Part shown: positions 49,776-58,486 of the stretch, one piece after another
Layout of the letters: each line of letters begins with the position of its first letter
Numbering within the stretch: the stretch's first letter is position 1
From: Ruminococcaceae bacterium UBA3215
GTDB lineage: Bacteria; Bacillota; Clostridia; Oscillospirales; Ruminococcaceae
Direction: 5' to 3'
DNA length: 64,000 nt
Assembly (NCBI GenBank): GCA_002363155.1
Contig: DEWH01000022.1
Coordinates: 122,481-186,480, forward strand
The notes under the pieces: model-generated
Told to the model about the DNA's origin: nothing
What the model saw: the letters and a program-made list of their open reading frames with translations, nothing else
Databases searched by the model: none
Position numbers and translations under genes: made by a program

Positions 49776-51467
49776 TTATACAGAGTATGTAGCCTTTACA
49801 AGCTCATCCATTGTTGTTCTTCCTTCAAGAACCATGTCCGTAACGTTGTCACGAAGCAGTCTTGTGCCGTTCTTGCGCGCCTGGATACCGATCTGCTCGG
49901 CAGTAGCATTCGCGGCGATAAGCTCCTTTATATCGTTGGTGGAAACGATGATCTCATGGATAGCGGTTCTGCCCTTGAATCCCGTATTGTGGCAGTTGCG
50001 GCAGCCGCCTATATGATGCTGGTAGATCTCTACCGGCTGATCCTTGCCGACAAGCTTCAGGTCAGCAGGGTCTGTAAGCATTACCTTTTCGCGGCAGTCC
50101 GGACAGAGCAGCTTTACAAGTCGCTGTGCAATAACTCCTACAAGGGAAGAAGCAACCATGTACGGCGCAACGCCCATATCAACAAGACGCAGGATAGTGG
50201 AAGCAGCATCGTTAGTATGCAGTGTCGAGAGCACAAGGTGTCCCGTGATAGCCGCACGGATAGCGATATCGGCAGTCTCACCGTCACGGATCTCTCCGAC
50301 CATTACTATATCCGGGTCCTGACGGAGTATGGAACGAAGCGCGGCTGCGAATGTCATACCCGCCTTTTCGTTCATCTGACACTGGTTGACGCCGTCGATC
50401 TTCTTTTCGACAGGGTCTTCTGCCGTAACTATATTTACGTTCGGCTTTGAAAGCTCACCGAGCGTTGCATACAGAGTGGTGGACTTACCGGAACCTGTAG
50501 GTCCGGTAACGAGCATAACGCCGTTAGGACAGCGTATGATCTGCTTGAACATCTCGTAGTTGTAGTCCGTCATACCGAGATCGGTTATCTTTCTTGCCTT
50601 TTCATCGCCTGTTGCAAGAAGACGGATAACGCATTTTTCTCCGTAAACCGTAGGTATCGTCGAGATACGAAGGTCCTGGTTGACGCCGTCGATAACGGCA
50701 CTGGAACGTCCGTCAAGCGGGATACGCTTTTCGGCGATATTCATACCGCCGAGGATCTTGATACGGGTGATGAGGGAGCTGTGGACTGCGGGCTTTACCG
50801 CCATCTTCTCCACGCACTCGCCGTCTATACGGTAACGGATCCTTGTCCTGTCCTTGAAAGGCTCGATATGTATATCGGAAGCTCTGTCACGGTAAGCGGA
50901 CTCTATGATCGTGTTTACGAGCTTAACTACCGGCGCGTTATCTATACGCTCTTCGGAACCGTCGGAAGCCTGATCCTGCATAAGAGCAGCATTCGCGTCG
51001 TATTCCTTTTCGATATCGCCCATAACGTTGGTAACCTGCGCCTGGGAATAAACTCTGCCTATGGCTTCGTTTATGGACGAACGTGTGGCGAGCTGGGCAT
51101 TGATCTCCATACCCGTCTGGATCTTGAGTTCTTCAAATATGTAGAAGTTTACAGGGTCATTTGTCGCGACATAAAGTCTTCCGTTGTTGATCTTGTACGC
51201 GATAACGCAGTTTTTCTTTGCTACCGCTTCCGGTATCTTCTTTACTGCCTCGGTCTCGATCTTTGTTGTGGTAAGATCGATGAAGGGGACTTTAAGTCTC
51301 TGCGAAAGAGCCTGCGCAAGCTGAGTTTCGGAAACGTAACCGAGATCGAGAAGCATATCACCGAGCTTCTTACCCGTTTCTTTCTGCTTTACGAGGGCAT
51401 CTTCCAGATGCTGCTTGGTGATATATCCGCTTTCAAGCAGTATCTGACCTATGGGTATGTTTTTCAT
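49776..51467 (-). CDS. pilB: Type IV pilus extension ATPase PilB
   Basis: PilB (GspE family) powers pilus assembly. The 563-residue protein has the N-terminal MshEN/GspE_N domain (about 5-150, QILLESGYITKQHLEDALVKQKETGKKLGDMLLDLGYVSE), which in some relatives binds cyclic-di-GMP, and the ATPase core with Walker A GPTGSGKSTTLYAT (about 322-335) and Walker B DPDIVMVGEIRD. The tetracysteine zinc motif CPDC...CRNC (about 462-512) is typical of PilB/GspE and absent from PilT. GGAGG lies 8 nt before the ATG. First gene of pilB-pilT, with a structured leader. Confidence 0.96.
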   Translation of the reverse strand: MKNIPIGQILLESGYITKQHLEDALVKQKETGKKLGDMLLDLGYVSETQLAQALSQRLKVPFIDLTTTKIETEAVKKIPEAVAKKNCVIAYKINNGRLYVATNDPVNFYIFEELKIQTGMEINAQLATRSSINEAIGRVYSQAQVTNVMGDIEKEYDANAALMQDQASDGSEERIDNAPVVKLVNTIIESAYRDRASDIHIEPFKDRTRIRYRIDGECVEKMAVKPAVHSSLITRIKILGGMNIAEKRIPLDGRSSAVIDGVNQDLRISTIPTVYGEKCVIRLLATGDEKARKITDLGMTDYNYEMFKQIIRCPNGVMLVTGPTGSGKSTTLYATLGELSKPNVNIVTAEDPVEKKIDGVNQCQMNEKAGMTFAAALRSILRQDPDIVMVGEIRDGETADIAIRAAITGHLVLSTLHTNDAASTILRLVDMGVAPYMVASSLVGVIAQRLVKLLCPDCREKVMLTDPADLKLVGKDQPVEIYQHHIGGCRNCHNTGFKGRTAIHEIIVSTNDIKELIAANATAEQIGIQARKNGTRLLRDNVTDMVLEGRTTMDELVKATYSV

Positions 51468-51492
51468 TTGCTAACCTCCGGGTTTATATTTC

Positions 51493-51557
51493 GTGAGCAG
51501 CCTTTTATCCTGTCCGCGCATTGTCGCAGACGCGGGAATGAGTAAGGCGCTGCTCAC
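51493..51557 (-). promoter_or_regulatory. Structured leader hairpin upstream of pilB
   Basis: On the minus strand GTGAGCAG-C-GCCTT pairs with AAGGC-TGCTCAC, enclosing CCGCG/CGCGG. It ends about 15 nt before the pilB ribosome binding site. It does not resemble a cyclic-di-GMP riboswitch by eye. Confidence 0.55.
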
Positions 51558-51578
51558 TGAATAATTTTCTTTAAATGG

Positions 51579-51607
51579 TTGATATTGAACTGAATTTGTG
51601 ATAAAAT
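51579..51607 (+). promoter_or_regulatory. Likely promoter for pilD
   Basis: TTGATA (51579-51584) and TAAAAT (51602-51607) are 17 bp apart. A second TATAAT at 51613-51618 lacks a matching -35 box. Confidence 0.5.
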
Positions 51608-51640
51608 GGGTATATAATCCATTCGGAAAGGATATGCGTT

Positions 51641-52720
51641 ATGATAAGTATATTTGACGGCCGGTTTCCGGTCTGGTACACGATCATCTTTATTGCACTC
51701 GCATTTGTGCTCGGCGCCGTGATCGGCAGCTTCTTAAATGTCGTGATAATCCGGGCTCCGCGGCACGAACCTATCTCCGGTGCGCACAACCGAAGCCACT
51801 GTATGAGCTGCGGTCATCAGCTGAACGCTCTTGACCTCGTTCCGATCTTCAGCTACATATTCCTCGGCGGAAAGTGCAGATACTGCCGTGAGAAGATCTC
51901 TCCGCGCTACTGGATAGTCGAGCTTGTCACCGCGGTCACCTTCACGCTGTCGATTATGGCTCTCGGGCTGTCGATAAGTCTGCCTATGGCTTTTGTGCTG
52001 ATCGCTGCGCTGGTAGTTGCGAGCGGTACCGACATCGACACAATGGAGATACCTTACGGGTGCAGCTTCACAATAGCCGGACTCGGCGTGATAGCTACGA
52101 TAATGTCCGTGTTCACAGGCGATATGCCGTGGTACGATCATCTCATCGGAGCTGTCGGAGCCGCGATACCGTTTGCGATACTCGCGATGTTCGGAGCTAT
52201 GGGCGGAGGCGACCTCCAGATCATGGCTGCGTCCGGACTGCTCCTCGGCTGGAGAAACATAATCCCTGCCGCTGCTATCGGAATAATCCTCGGCGCGATA
52301 GGCGGTTCCATCGAGCTTCTTACGGTACCGAAAGGTACGAAGAAACGCGCAAAGGAGAAGTCGCTTGAGATTGCCGAGAAGTGGTACGCAGAGCAGAAAG
52401 AAAACGGCATCTCGGTACTGCCCGGTAAGACCGAAGCCCTCTACGGCAGCATTTTCAAAGGAAAGTCGGATATCGAGAAAGAATGCGTTGACGAGAAGTG
52501 CTGGGACGGGACTCCCGACATAGACTCACTCAATGAAGCGCTCAGCAATGAGCTTTCCGATATATCAAAATTCGCTGTATCTATCGTTATAGAAGAGGAC
52601 AAGGTAAAGAAGGTCACCTGCAAACGGCAGGTCGTATTCGGACCCTACCTCTCGATCGGAATAATTACCGCCTACCTTATCGGCGGGCAGATCATAGCAT
52701 GGTATCTGAGCCTTATGTAA
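51641..52720 (+). CDS. pilD: Prepilin peptidase PilD with a large insert
   Basis: PilD cleaves the leader of type IV prepilins and methylates the new N-terminus. The protein has a cytoplasmic four-cysteine site (C54, C57, C79, C82) in the methylase loop, GSFLNVVIIRAPRH before it, the active aspartates in SGTDIDTMEIPYG (D131/D133) and GGGDLQIMA (D192), and about eight membrane segments. At 359 residues it is about 100 longer than usual. A soluble, charged insert (about 233-330) with two extra cysteines (C283, C288) lies before the last membrane segment FGPYLSIGIITAYLIGG. It is divergent from pilB-pilT and converges on the pilin operon. Confidence 0.94.
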   Translation: MISIFDGRFPVWYTIIFIALAFVLGAVIGSFLNVVIIRAPRHEPISGAHNRSHCMSCGHQLNALDLVPIFSYIFLGGKCRYCREKISPRYWIVELVTAVTFTLSIMALGLSISLPMAFVLIAALVVASGTDIDTMEIPYGCSFTIAGLGVIATIMSVFTGDMPWYDHLIGAVGAAIPFAILAMFGAMGGGDLQIMAASGLLLGWRNIIPAAAIGIILGAIGGSIELLTVPKGTKKRAKEKSLEIAEKWYAEQKENGISVLPGKTEALYGSIFKGKSDIEKECVDEKCWDGTPDIDSLNEALSNELSDISKFAVSIVIEEDKVKKVTCKRQVVFGPYLSIGIITAYLIGGQIIAWYLSLM

Positions 52721-52731
52721 GGCTTGCAGTT

Positions 52732-52762
52732 CCCGGAAGCTGCGGCTTCCGGGTCTTTTTTT
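52732..52762 (+). terminator. Terminator of pilD
   Basis: CCCGGAAGC pairs with GCTTCCGGG around a TGCG loop, followed by TCTTTTTTT. Confidence 0.9.
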
Positions 52763-52768
52763 CTCTAA

Positions 52769-52831
52769 AACAGTGATAAGCGTACATAAGCTGTGCGCTT
52801 ATCACTGTTCCCCGCACCGAATGGTGCGGGG
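52769..52831 (-). terminator. Double hairpin at the end of the pilin operon
   Basis: On the minus strand CCCCGCACC/GGTGCGGGG (52810-52831) is followed by a 14-bp stem AACAGTGATAAGCG/CGCTTATCACTGTT (52769-52809) and TTTTAGAG. It probably ends the pilus operon. Confidence 0.65.
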
Positions 52832-52841
52832 ATCGTGGTTT

Positions 52842-53735
52842 TTAAGTGATATCGGAAACTGAGTACTTTCTTACGTTATAGAAAATTACTACACAATATC
52901 CGGTATTGGGTCTTTTTACTTCTACTGCCGAAATAGGCTTCGGGGTAGGAACCTGATACTTGTTGCCCTCGCTGTCAAGCATATCCGTGCCGTCTGCCTT
53001 CTTGGCATCTGTCCACTTTACTTCAACAGGGATATTTTCAAGCGCGAAAGACACATTCTCTGAACCGGAACGGAACATCACATAATCGTCAAACGGATTT
53101 GTACCTGTTTTGCCGTTGTTTATATAGGTGAAATAATCCGTTACATTTTGCGTTGTGATCTGCTTAGCTTCCTGTCCGAAATCGTATGAGTCGATACGGA
53201 AGTTAAGATATGCTTTCTTCTTTGCGGGGTTTACTTCTACATTCAGATTATCCGATGTGATAAAGTAGGAATAAGGTCCGAAGAAATCGTCGGTATAAAC
53301 GAGATTGTTTTTGACAAGTCCGGTAGCCGGCATAGGCATGCTCGTGGAAGTGATCGGAATATCATATACCCTATAGCTTCCCTTGACAGAGTCAAAATCG
53401 AATACCATCATTCTCGGAGAATCAGCCGTTCCCTTGTGCTTGTTGTACAGGTCTTCGCAGGCTTTCTGCTGATCTGCCGAGTAGTAAGTATCGCCTACAA
53501 ACATCTTGATATCATTCGCGAATGCGAGTCTTCTCTCGATGTAGTTTCCGATGCCGTTGTTGATGATGATCGCGTCATTCTGTGCGTTCGTATTGCTCAT
53601 CATCGCGCGGATAGGCTGAGCGAATGCAACTACGCTTATCATAAGTATAGCGATGATCGCCATTACCACAACAAGTTCAACAAGCGTGAAACCCTTGCGG
53701 GCGCGGCGCTTACCGAAAAATTTAAGCAATTTCAT
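52842..53735 (-). CDS. Type IV prepilin-like protein (pseudopilin)
   Basis: This 297-residue protein has a class III prepilin leader: basic RRARKG, cleavage before F in G|FTLVELVVVMAIIAIL (about 15-32), with the conserved Glu at position 5 of the mature protein. The C-terminal domain (about 60-297) has no recognised fold. It contains many Asp, Asn and Tyr residues and no cysteine pair typical of major pilins. AAAGGAGG precedes the ATG. It is the last gene of the pil operon, 14 bp after the next pilin-like gene. It may be a major or minor pilin; its position at the end does not decide that. Confidence 0.9.
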   Translation of the reverse strand: MKLLKFFGKRRARKGFTLVELVVVMAIIAILMISVVAFAQPIRAMMSNTNAQNDAIIINNGIGNYIERRLAFANDIKMFVGDTYYSADQQKACEDLYNKHKGTADSPRMMVFDFDSVKGSYRVYDIPITSTSMPMPATGLVKNNLVYTDDFFGPYSYFITSDNLNVEVNPAKKKAYLNFRIDSYDFGQEAKQITTQNVTDYFTYINNGKTGTNPFDDYVMFRSGSENVSFALENIPVEVKWTDAKKADGTDMLDSEGNKYQVPTPKPISAVEVKRPNTGYCVVIFYNVRKYSVSDIT

Positions 53736-53749
53736 TCAAGCGCCTCCTT

Positions 53750-55006
53750 TCACGATCTTGAGGAGTCGATCGATGCATCTGTTCGCGGATATGCAACTGA
53801 GAAGTTGTTGGGGGTCTTGTATCCGGAACAGCCGAACCAGTAGCCGCCGAGACCCTGGTAAGTATCATTTGCGTAGTCGGCATCGAAAGAGTTGTTGTTT
53901 GCGTAGTTTGTGAGTGTGAACTTCACTATGATGTTGCTTCTCTTTGTATTCGTGATACCGCTTATGATAAGCATAGAGGGCTTATCGGTCTCTTCGATGG
54001 AATACATATTGGATCTGTAGAACGCCGCATAGGGGTTGTCACCCACGCCGTCTGCGGTAGTTCCGTTTTTGTTGATGCTGCAGTAATAGCCGCCGGGGAT
54101 CTTGATATTGACTGTGGCGGTCTCACCGTCTGCTATTGTGTCCGTTAAGCTCAGATTAAGCGTATAAACACCGGGGATCGACGCATTCTTGTTGGGCATA
54201 TAAGTCCATGTCGTATTGAAAGCCGGGGTCTTGCTGTCTGTCGTGTTGGAACTCATCAGATTCTTTATGGAAGATTTGTCATTAAGCGGGATCTCGCCGT
54301 ATCTGATAGCGTTGGAAACCATACCGCTTACCATAAAGTCTGCGTCGGCTGTGGGAGAAGCTGTGATTGGAACATCATTTCCGGCATTGTCCTTTACAAG
54401 CTGGACAACATTGCCGTTTGCACAATTTTTGCAGGTATAGCTTCCGCTGAACTTGTTGTAGTCAAACTCGGAAGGCTTTCCGTCTTTTCCGCAGGAAAGA
54501 CACACCAGCTTGATATCATTGTCGTGTATTTCCTTACCGCAGGTGGGACACTTTAAATAATCTGTATTCGAACTGTTGTTGAACCAGTAGCTTATCTTGT
54601 AGCTTTCCTTTTCTGCGTCGGTTGCGTTCTTATATTCGTTGGTCTCATAGATATATGCCATGTAGTCGAGGTTGTTTGCGTGATTCTTGCAGCCCGGGCA
54701 TTCGATGAAGTTCTTATATCCGTCAACGGTGCTGTAAGTCATGCTGAAATTGTTGGCAGATCCGAAACTCATTATCAGACGTTTTGAATCGGCGCCGAAA
54801 GTTTTGTTTGTGCTGTCCTGAACTACATTTTCTACCAGATTGTTGAGATCCGTCTCAGCATCTGTTGCTTTTTTGGAGAGTTGTATAGTCTGAGACATTA
54901 TCATCAGAACCATTCCGGTAAGCGCGGCAAATACAGCGATCGCAATAACGCACTCTATGAGGGTAAAACCTTTTTTACCGTGAAGAGCCTTCATCATTTT
55001 TTTCAT
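53750..55006 (-). CDS. Prepilin-like protein carrying four CxxC zinc knuckles
   Basis: This 418-residue protein has a prepilin leader with cleavage in KKG|FTLIECVIAIAVFAALTG (about 12-30) and the conserved Glu at +5, of PilV/PilJ type. In the N-terminal third of the extracellular domain are four CxxC pairs: CPGC (103-106), CPTC (153-156), CLSC (169-172) and CKNC (192-195), with CGKE and CGKD reading like zinc ribbons. The rest (about 215-418) is beta-rich and carries a single Cys in FGCSGY. Exported zinc ribbons are unusual in pilins. It lies between the 809-residue pilin-like protein and the pseudopilin. Confidence 0.88.
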   Translation of the reverse strand: MKKMMKALHGKKGFTLIECVIAIAVFAALTGMVLMIMSQTIQLSKKATDAETDLNNLVENVVQDSTNKTFGADSKRLIMSFGSANNFSMTYSTVDGYKNFIECPGCKNHANNLDYMAYIYETNEYKNATDAEKESYKISYWFNNSSNTDYLKCPTCGKEIHDNDIKLVCLSCGKDGKPSEFDYNKFSGSYTCKNCANGNVVQLVKDNAGNDVPITASPTADADFMVSGMVSNAIRYGEIPLNDKSSIKNLMSSNTTDSKTPAFNTTWTYMPNKNASIPGVYTLNLSLTDTIADGETATVNIKIPGGYYCSINKNGTTADGVGDNPYAAFYRSNMYSIEETDKPSMLIISGITNTKRSNIIVKFTLTNYANNNSFDADYANDTYQGLGGYWFGCSGYKTPNNFSVAYPRTDASIDSSRS

Positions 55007-55069
55007 AATATCGCTTTCCTTTCAATTTCCCTGCCCCCGTTTTCACGGGAGCAGGATAGCCGTTGTAAT

Positions 55070-57499
55070 TTAACCGAGATAGTTCTTGCCTACGCCGCTT
55101 GTTACCCAGTAACCGTCAGCAGGAGTTTTGTTTCCGCCGCCGGGTGTGTACTTGGACATGGAGCCTAAAAGCTGGGATATTACGGAAGGTTGAGGCGAGC
55201 AGTAAACGAAGTGCGAAAGGTCGGTCTTATAGGACGATACGATCATTCCGCCGAATACAGGGGAGTTTCCGCCAGATGTATTGTCGTTTGCATACGTTCC
55301 GTTAGGCGCATATATGTACCCGCAGAGTGTATTGTCAAGACGAGAACCGTTGACAGCAACGCCGTTATCCTTGTTGGAAACCAGCATTATTCTGTCTTCG
55401 TAGCCGCTTGCGGGATCAGATGTTCCGCTCTTGAGCATGGTCTTTATCGTGCTTTCGTTCTGATAGTTGCCGGCAACCTTATCGACCTGAGCTTTTGTGC
55501 CGACAGCTTCCTTCTGTGCGGTGTAATAGATAACGGTATCAACGTCGCTCTTAAGCTTCGTATAATCTATTATCTCAATAGTGTTACCCGCACTGTCTGT
55601 GCCGCTTGTAACCTGAGGTGAATATGATACATATTCGCCGCTTGTCTTGTTGTAGTTGCCGAGCTCGAACATAACGTTTCCGGAACCCGATGAAAAACCG
55701 CTGCCTGTGGACTTGAAGCTTGAGCCGTTGAAATCGCTGTTGTTAACGAGCTGAACCTTGGACGTACCGGCATTGTTGTTGTAATTGCTGCCCTTCCAAG
55801 AGAATGACTTGTTGCCTGAATCATCTGTGAAATTGGAAGCGAGAACAATGGGCATCGTCTTTCCGGCTTCTGTTCCGATATTGTAGTTGAATTCGCCGGA
55901 AACTCCGAAAGAATTCGTATCGAGATTAAGCAGATAACCGTCCGCGTTATACTTTATATTTACTGTAAGTTTCTTATTGCCGCTGTTATCAACATATACA
56001 TAAGCGGCATCATTTCCCTTTGAATCCTTGAAAGTACCCTCATAGCCGACAAGCTGTTTATTGGTATCGTAAATAGGCTGCATACCGCTCATATTGATAG
56101 TCAGCTTGTTATCGAGCGTTTTCTGATCCGCAGTATAGGTCTCAAATACCGAGGTCTTTCCCTTTGATTCGATCGCGGATTCAAGACTTGTTTCGGAGAC
56201 CTTTTCCTCGTACTTATCTGTAGAAGTATTCGGCTGCATTGACGAAACATTTACGTTTACACTTGCGGGATCCCATGTACCGGTATTACCTGCACCGGCA
56301 TAGTCATAGTCATTTTTGCTGCCTTCCCACTTCGTTTTCGCTTGGGTTCCATTACATTTAAATGTGCCTGATACATTTAAATTTCCCGTGGAATTGAGTC
56401 CAATATATGTTCCGGACATTTTTCCTACTTTATCAACTTCGGCTTTGACTTCATCGCTTGCACTATAGTAAATGTTGCCTTGTACATATATATTTCCGTT
56501 TATTGACGCAGTACCGTCGGAGCAAAGATAAAGGTCGCCCATTACATATATATCACCAGCAGAAATGGTAGCACCGCTTCCGCCCATGATGAGGTTGCCG
56601 TTTACATAAAGGTTATTTCCGTTTAAGTTTACATTATTTGCATTGGAACCGAAAACGAAATCTCCGCCGACGAACCAGTCATGTCTGGAAGTAGTAGTGG
56701 GAGCCGGTATATGGGGTACAAACTTATCTATATATACCGAACCTGTGGCTGTGATACCGCCGTAGAAGTCGTTGTTGTTGCCGCTCGGGAATACCGTGTA
56801 GTCGTTCTCGAAGTAAGCGTTGTCACTTATCTCGTGAGACTTGATGGTAACAACACGGGTATGGTCTTTCTGTGTGCTTGTTCCGTCAAGCAGCTGACCT
56901 GTTGCTGTAAAGAATGTGCTGAAAGGCGTTGCGTTGCTGTTGTTTGAGCTTGTTCCCGCCTTATTCAGCACCATATCCGTTACGGTTATGGTGTTATCGC
57001 GGTAGTAAGCCGTGGTCTTGATCTCGAAGATGTAGATCGTGATGCCGGGGTCTGTCGCATCGGGTTTACTATCCTGATGTGTGATCTCGACCTCAACAGC
57101 GTCAAGTACTCCGGGCTCTACCGGGTCTTCCGCAGCAGCGGCAAGTATAGCATTTCCGGTCTTGCCGTAGATATTGCTTGACGTACCCTTGAGGGAAGCA
57201 CCCTTTGTCTTTTTCAGCTTCTGGACTTCTTTTTTCAGATCGTCAAATTTATTGACATCTGTTATTCCGCTTTTCGCAACGTATGTATCCTGCGTCATCG
57301 CCTCGATCATCATATCGGAAACGGATATCGCGGACAGATACATCTGCGAGAAATCGTAGTTGCTCACAACGGTCTGATACGAGCTGCGCGCCGTGAAATA
57401 CGCCGTTATAGCCATTGCGATAAGCAGCGACATGATCGCTATTACCGCGAACAGTACCGCTCCGCCGCGCCGTTTGAGCCGGTAGAAAAATTTCAGCAT
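55070..57499 (-). CDS. Large pilin-like (PilX/pseudopilin-type) surface protein
   Basis: This 809-residue protein has a basic N-terminus and one long hydrophobic helix (about 13-37, GAVLFAVIAIMSLLIAMAITAYFTAR), as in PilX-like minor pilins, without a canonical G|FTLVE site. The central region (about 240-370) repeats GGITATGSVYID, VNGNLIMGGSG, AGDIYVMGDLYL and NGNIYVQGNIYY, the periodic Gly/Asn pattern of a beta-solenoid or bactofilin-like scaffold. The C-terminal part is Ser/Thr/Asn-rich. AAGGAGGAG precedes the ATG. A tip or adhesin role is inferred from size, position and repeat pattern. Confidence 0.85.
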   Translation of the reverse strand: MLKFFYRLKRRGGAVLFAVIAIMSLLIAMAITAYFTARSSYQTVVSNYDFSQMYLSAISVSDMMIEAMTQDTYVAKSGITDVNKFDDLKKEVQKLKKTKGASLKGTSSNIYGKTGNAILAAAAEDPVEPGVLDAVEVEITHQDSKPDATDPGITIYIFEIKTTAYYRDNTITVTDMVLNKAGTSSNNSNATPFSTFFTATGQLLDGTSTQKDHTRVVTIKSHEISDNAYFENDYTVFPSGNNNDFYGGITATGSVYIDKFVPHIPAPTTTSRHDWFVGGDFVFGSNANNVNLNGNNLYVNGNLIMGGSGATISAGDIYVMGDLYLCSDGTASINGNIYVQGNIYYSASDEVKAEVDKVGKMSGTYIGLNSTGNLNVSGTFKCNGTQAKTKWEGSKNDYDYAGAGNTGTWDPASVNVNVSSMQPNTSTDKYEEKVSETSLESAIESKGKTSVFETYTADQKTLDNKLTINMSGMQPIYDTNKQLVGYEGTFKDSKGNDAAYVYVDNSGNKKLTVNIKYNADGYLLNLDTNSFGVSGEFNYNIGTEAGKTMPIVLASNFTDDSGNKSFSWKGSNYNNNAGTSKVQLVNNSDFNGSSFKSTGSGFSSGSGNVMFELGNYNKTSGEYVSYSPQVTSGTDSAGNTIEIIDYTKLKSDVDTVIYYTAQKEAVGTKAQVDKVAGNYQNESTIKTMLKSGTSDPASGYEDRIMLVSNKDNGVAVNGSRLDNTLCGYIYAPNGTYANDNTSGGNSPVFGGMIVSSYKTDLSHFVYCSPQPSVISQLLGSMSKYTPGGGNKTPADGYWVTSGVGKNYLG

Positions 57500-57511
57500 G
57501 ACCTCTCCTCC

Positions 57512-58486
57512 TTAATAAATGATAGGTCTCTGATCTACAACTACATTCGTACCGTCAGCATCTATTGTCTTTAGGCCTTCCATAGGCTCAACGCAGAGGA
57601 ATGTGATATTTACGGGAACAGTTACCTCTGTATCGTCCTCAACTATGACCTGCTTGGAATTGGCTTCCGCGCCTACCTGGAGCTCACCGGCTTCGTTGAC
57701 AAATACCGCGGTGGAGTCTTCCTCTTCCTCAATGGTCGCTGTCATCGGTATTGTGAGACTGTCGAATGTTATAGATCTTTCGTTCAAGTACATATCATCG
57801 ATGAACTTCATGTAATCGGAGAACTTGCCCTTGACTTCGTAAGATGCCGATATAGCGGCTACAGTCTGGGCAATATCCGATGATGATACATACTTGCAGA
57901 TAGCCGCCTTGTAAACCTTCTTCATTGTATCGGTGTACTTGGCAGGATCTATCTCATTGCCTTCCTCATCGCTGATAGTAGCTTGTGTTGTCGATGCGAC
58001 AGAAATGATATACTTCTTTCCGCCGTCCTTGAATTCGCCTTCTGCAAGCACTTCGGTTCCGTCGGTAGTCTTTGCGGACTGGCTGAATGTCTTAAGATCA
58101 TACTCCGCCTCGACAGGAACAAGGTACTCAAGGTTAAGGTCTCTCGTTGCGATCTCGGTAATGGAGATCGTGTGAGCGTCCAGATTGTGGGCAGTCATAT
58201 ATGCCATAGCAAGCTCGGACGCTTCATAGGTCGTGAGGTCGGGGAAGAAACCGCCCTCAAGTTTTACCGCTTCATTTTTGCTGTTGGTAATATCCCCGTC
58301 TATCGTATCGAGACGAGCAAGACGCTCATCGAGTGCAAGCTTTTCCGCAACGTTTGCTTCGAGCATCTTTGTTGCTTTGCCTATTTCGTTAAAGCTGGGA
58401 ACTACAAGGAGGAATGTACCTCCGACAAGTATAAGACCGAGCAGTATTACAGCAACTACGATCTTTTCGACCTTACTTAATCTCAT
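57512..58486 (-). CDS. pilO: PilO-like pilus alignment protein
   Basis: This 324-residue bitopic protein has one N-terminal membrane segment (about 8-30, IVVAVILLGLILVGGTFLLVV), a coiled coil (about 35-80) and a periplasmic-type ferredoxin-like region. Its size and position after pilMN match PilO, which with PilN aligns the machine. The ATG overlaps the pilMN stop by 14 bp and has GGAGG upstream. Sequence identity to known PilO proteins looks low, so the name rests on architecture and context. Confidence 0.82.
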   Translation of the reverse strand: MRLSKVEKIVVAVILLGLILVGGTFLLVVPSFNEIGKATKMLEANVAEKLALDERLARLDTIDGDITNSKNEAVKLEGGFFPDLTTYEASELAMAYMTAHNLDAHTISITEIATRDLNLEYLVPVEAEYDLKTFSQSAKTTDGTEVLAEGEFKDGGKKYIISVASTTQATISDEEGNEIDPAKYTDTMKKVYKAAICKYVSSSDIAQTVAAISASYEVKGKFSDYMKFIDDMYLNERSITFDSLTIPMTATIEEEEDSTAVFVNEAGELQVGAEANSKQVIVEDDTEVTVPVNITFLCVEPMEGLKTIDADGTNVVVDQRPIIY

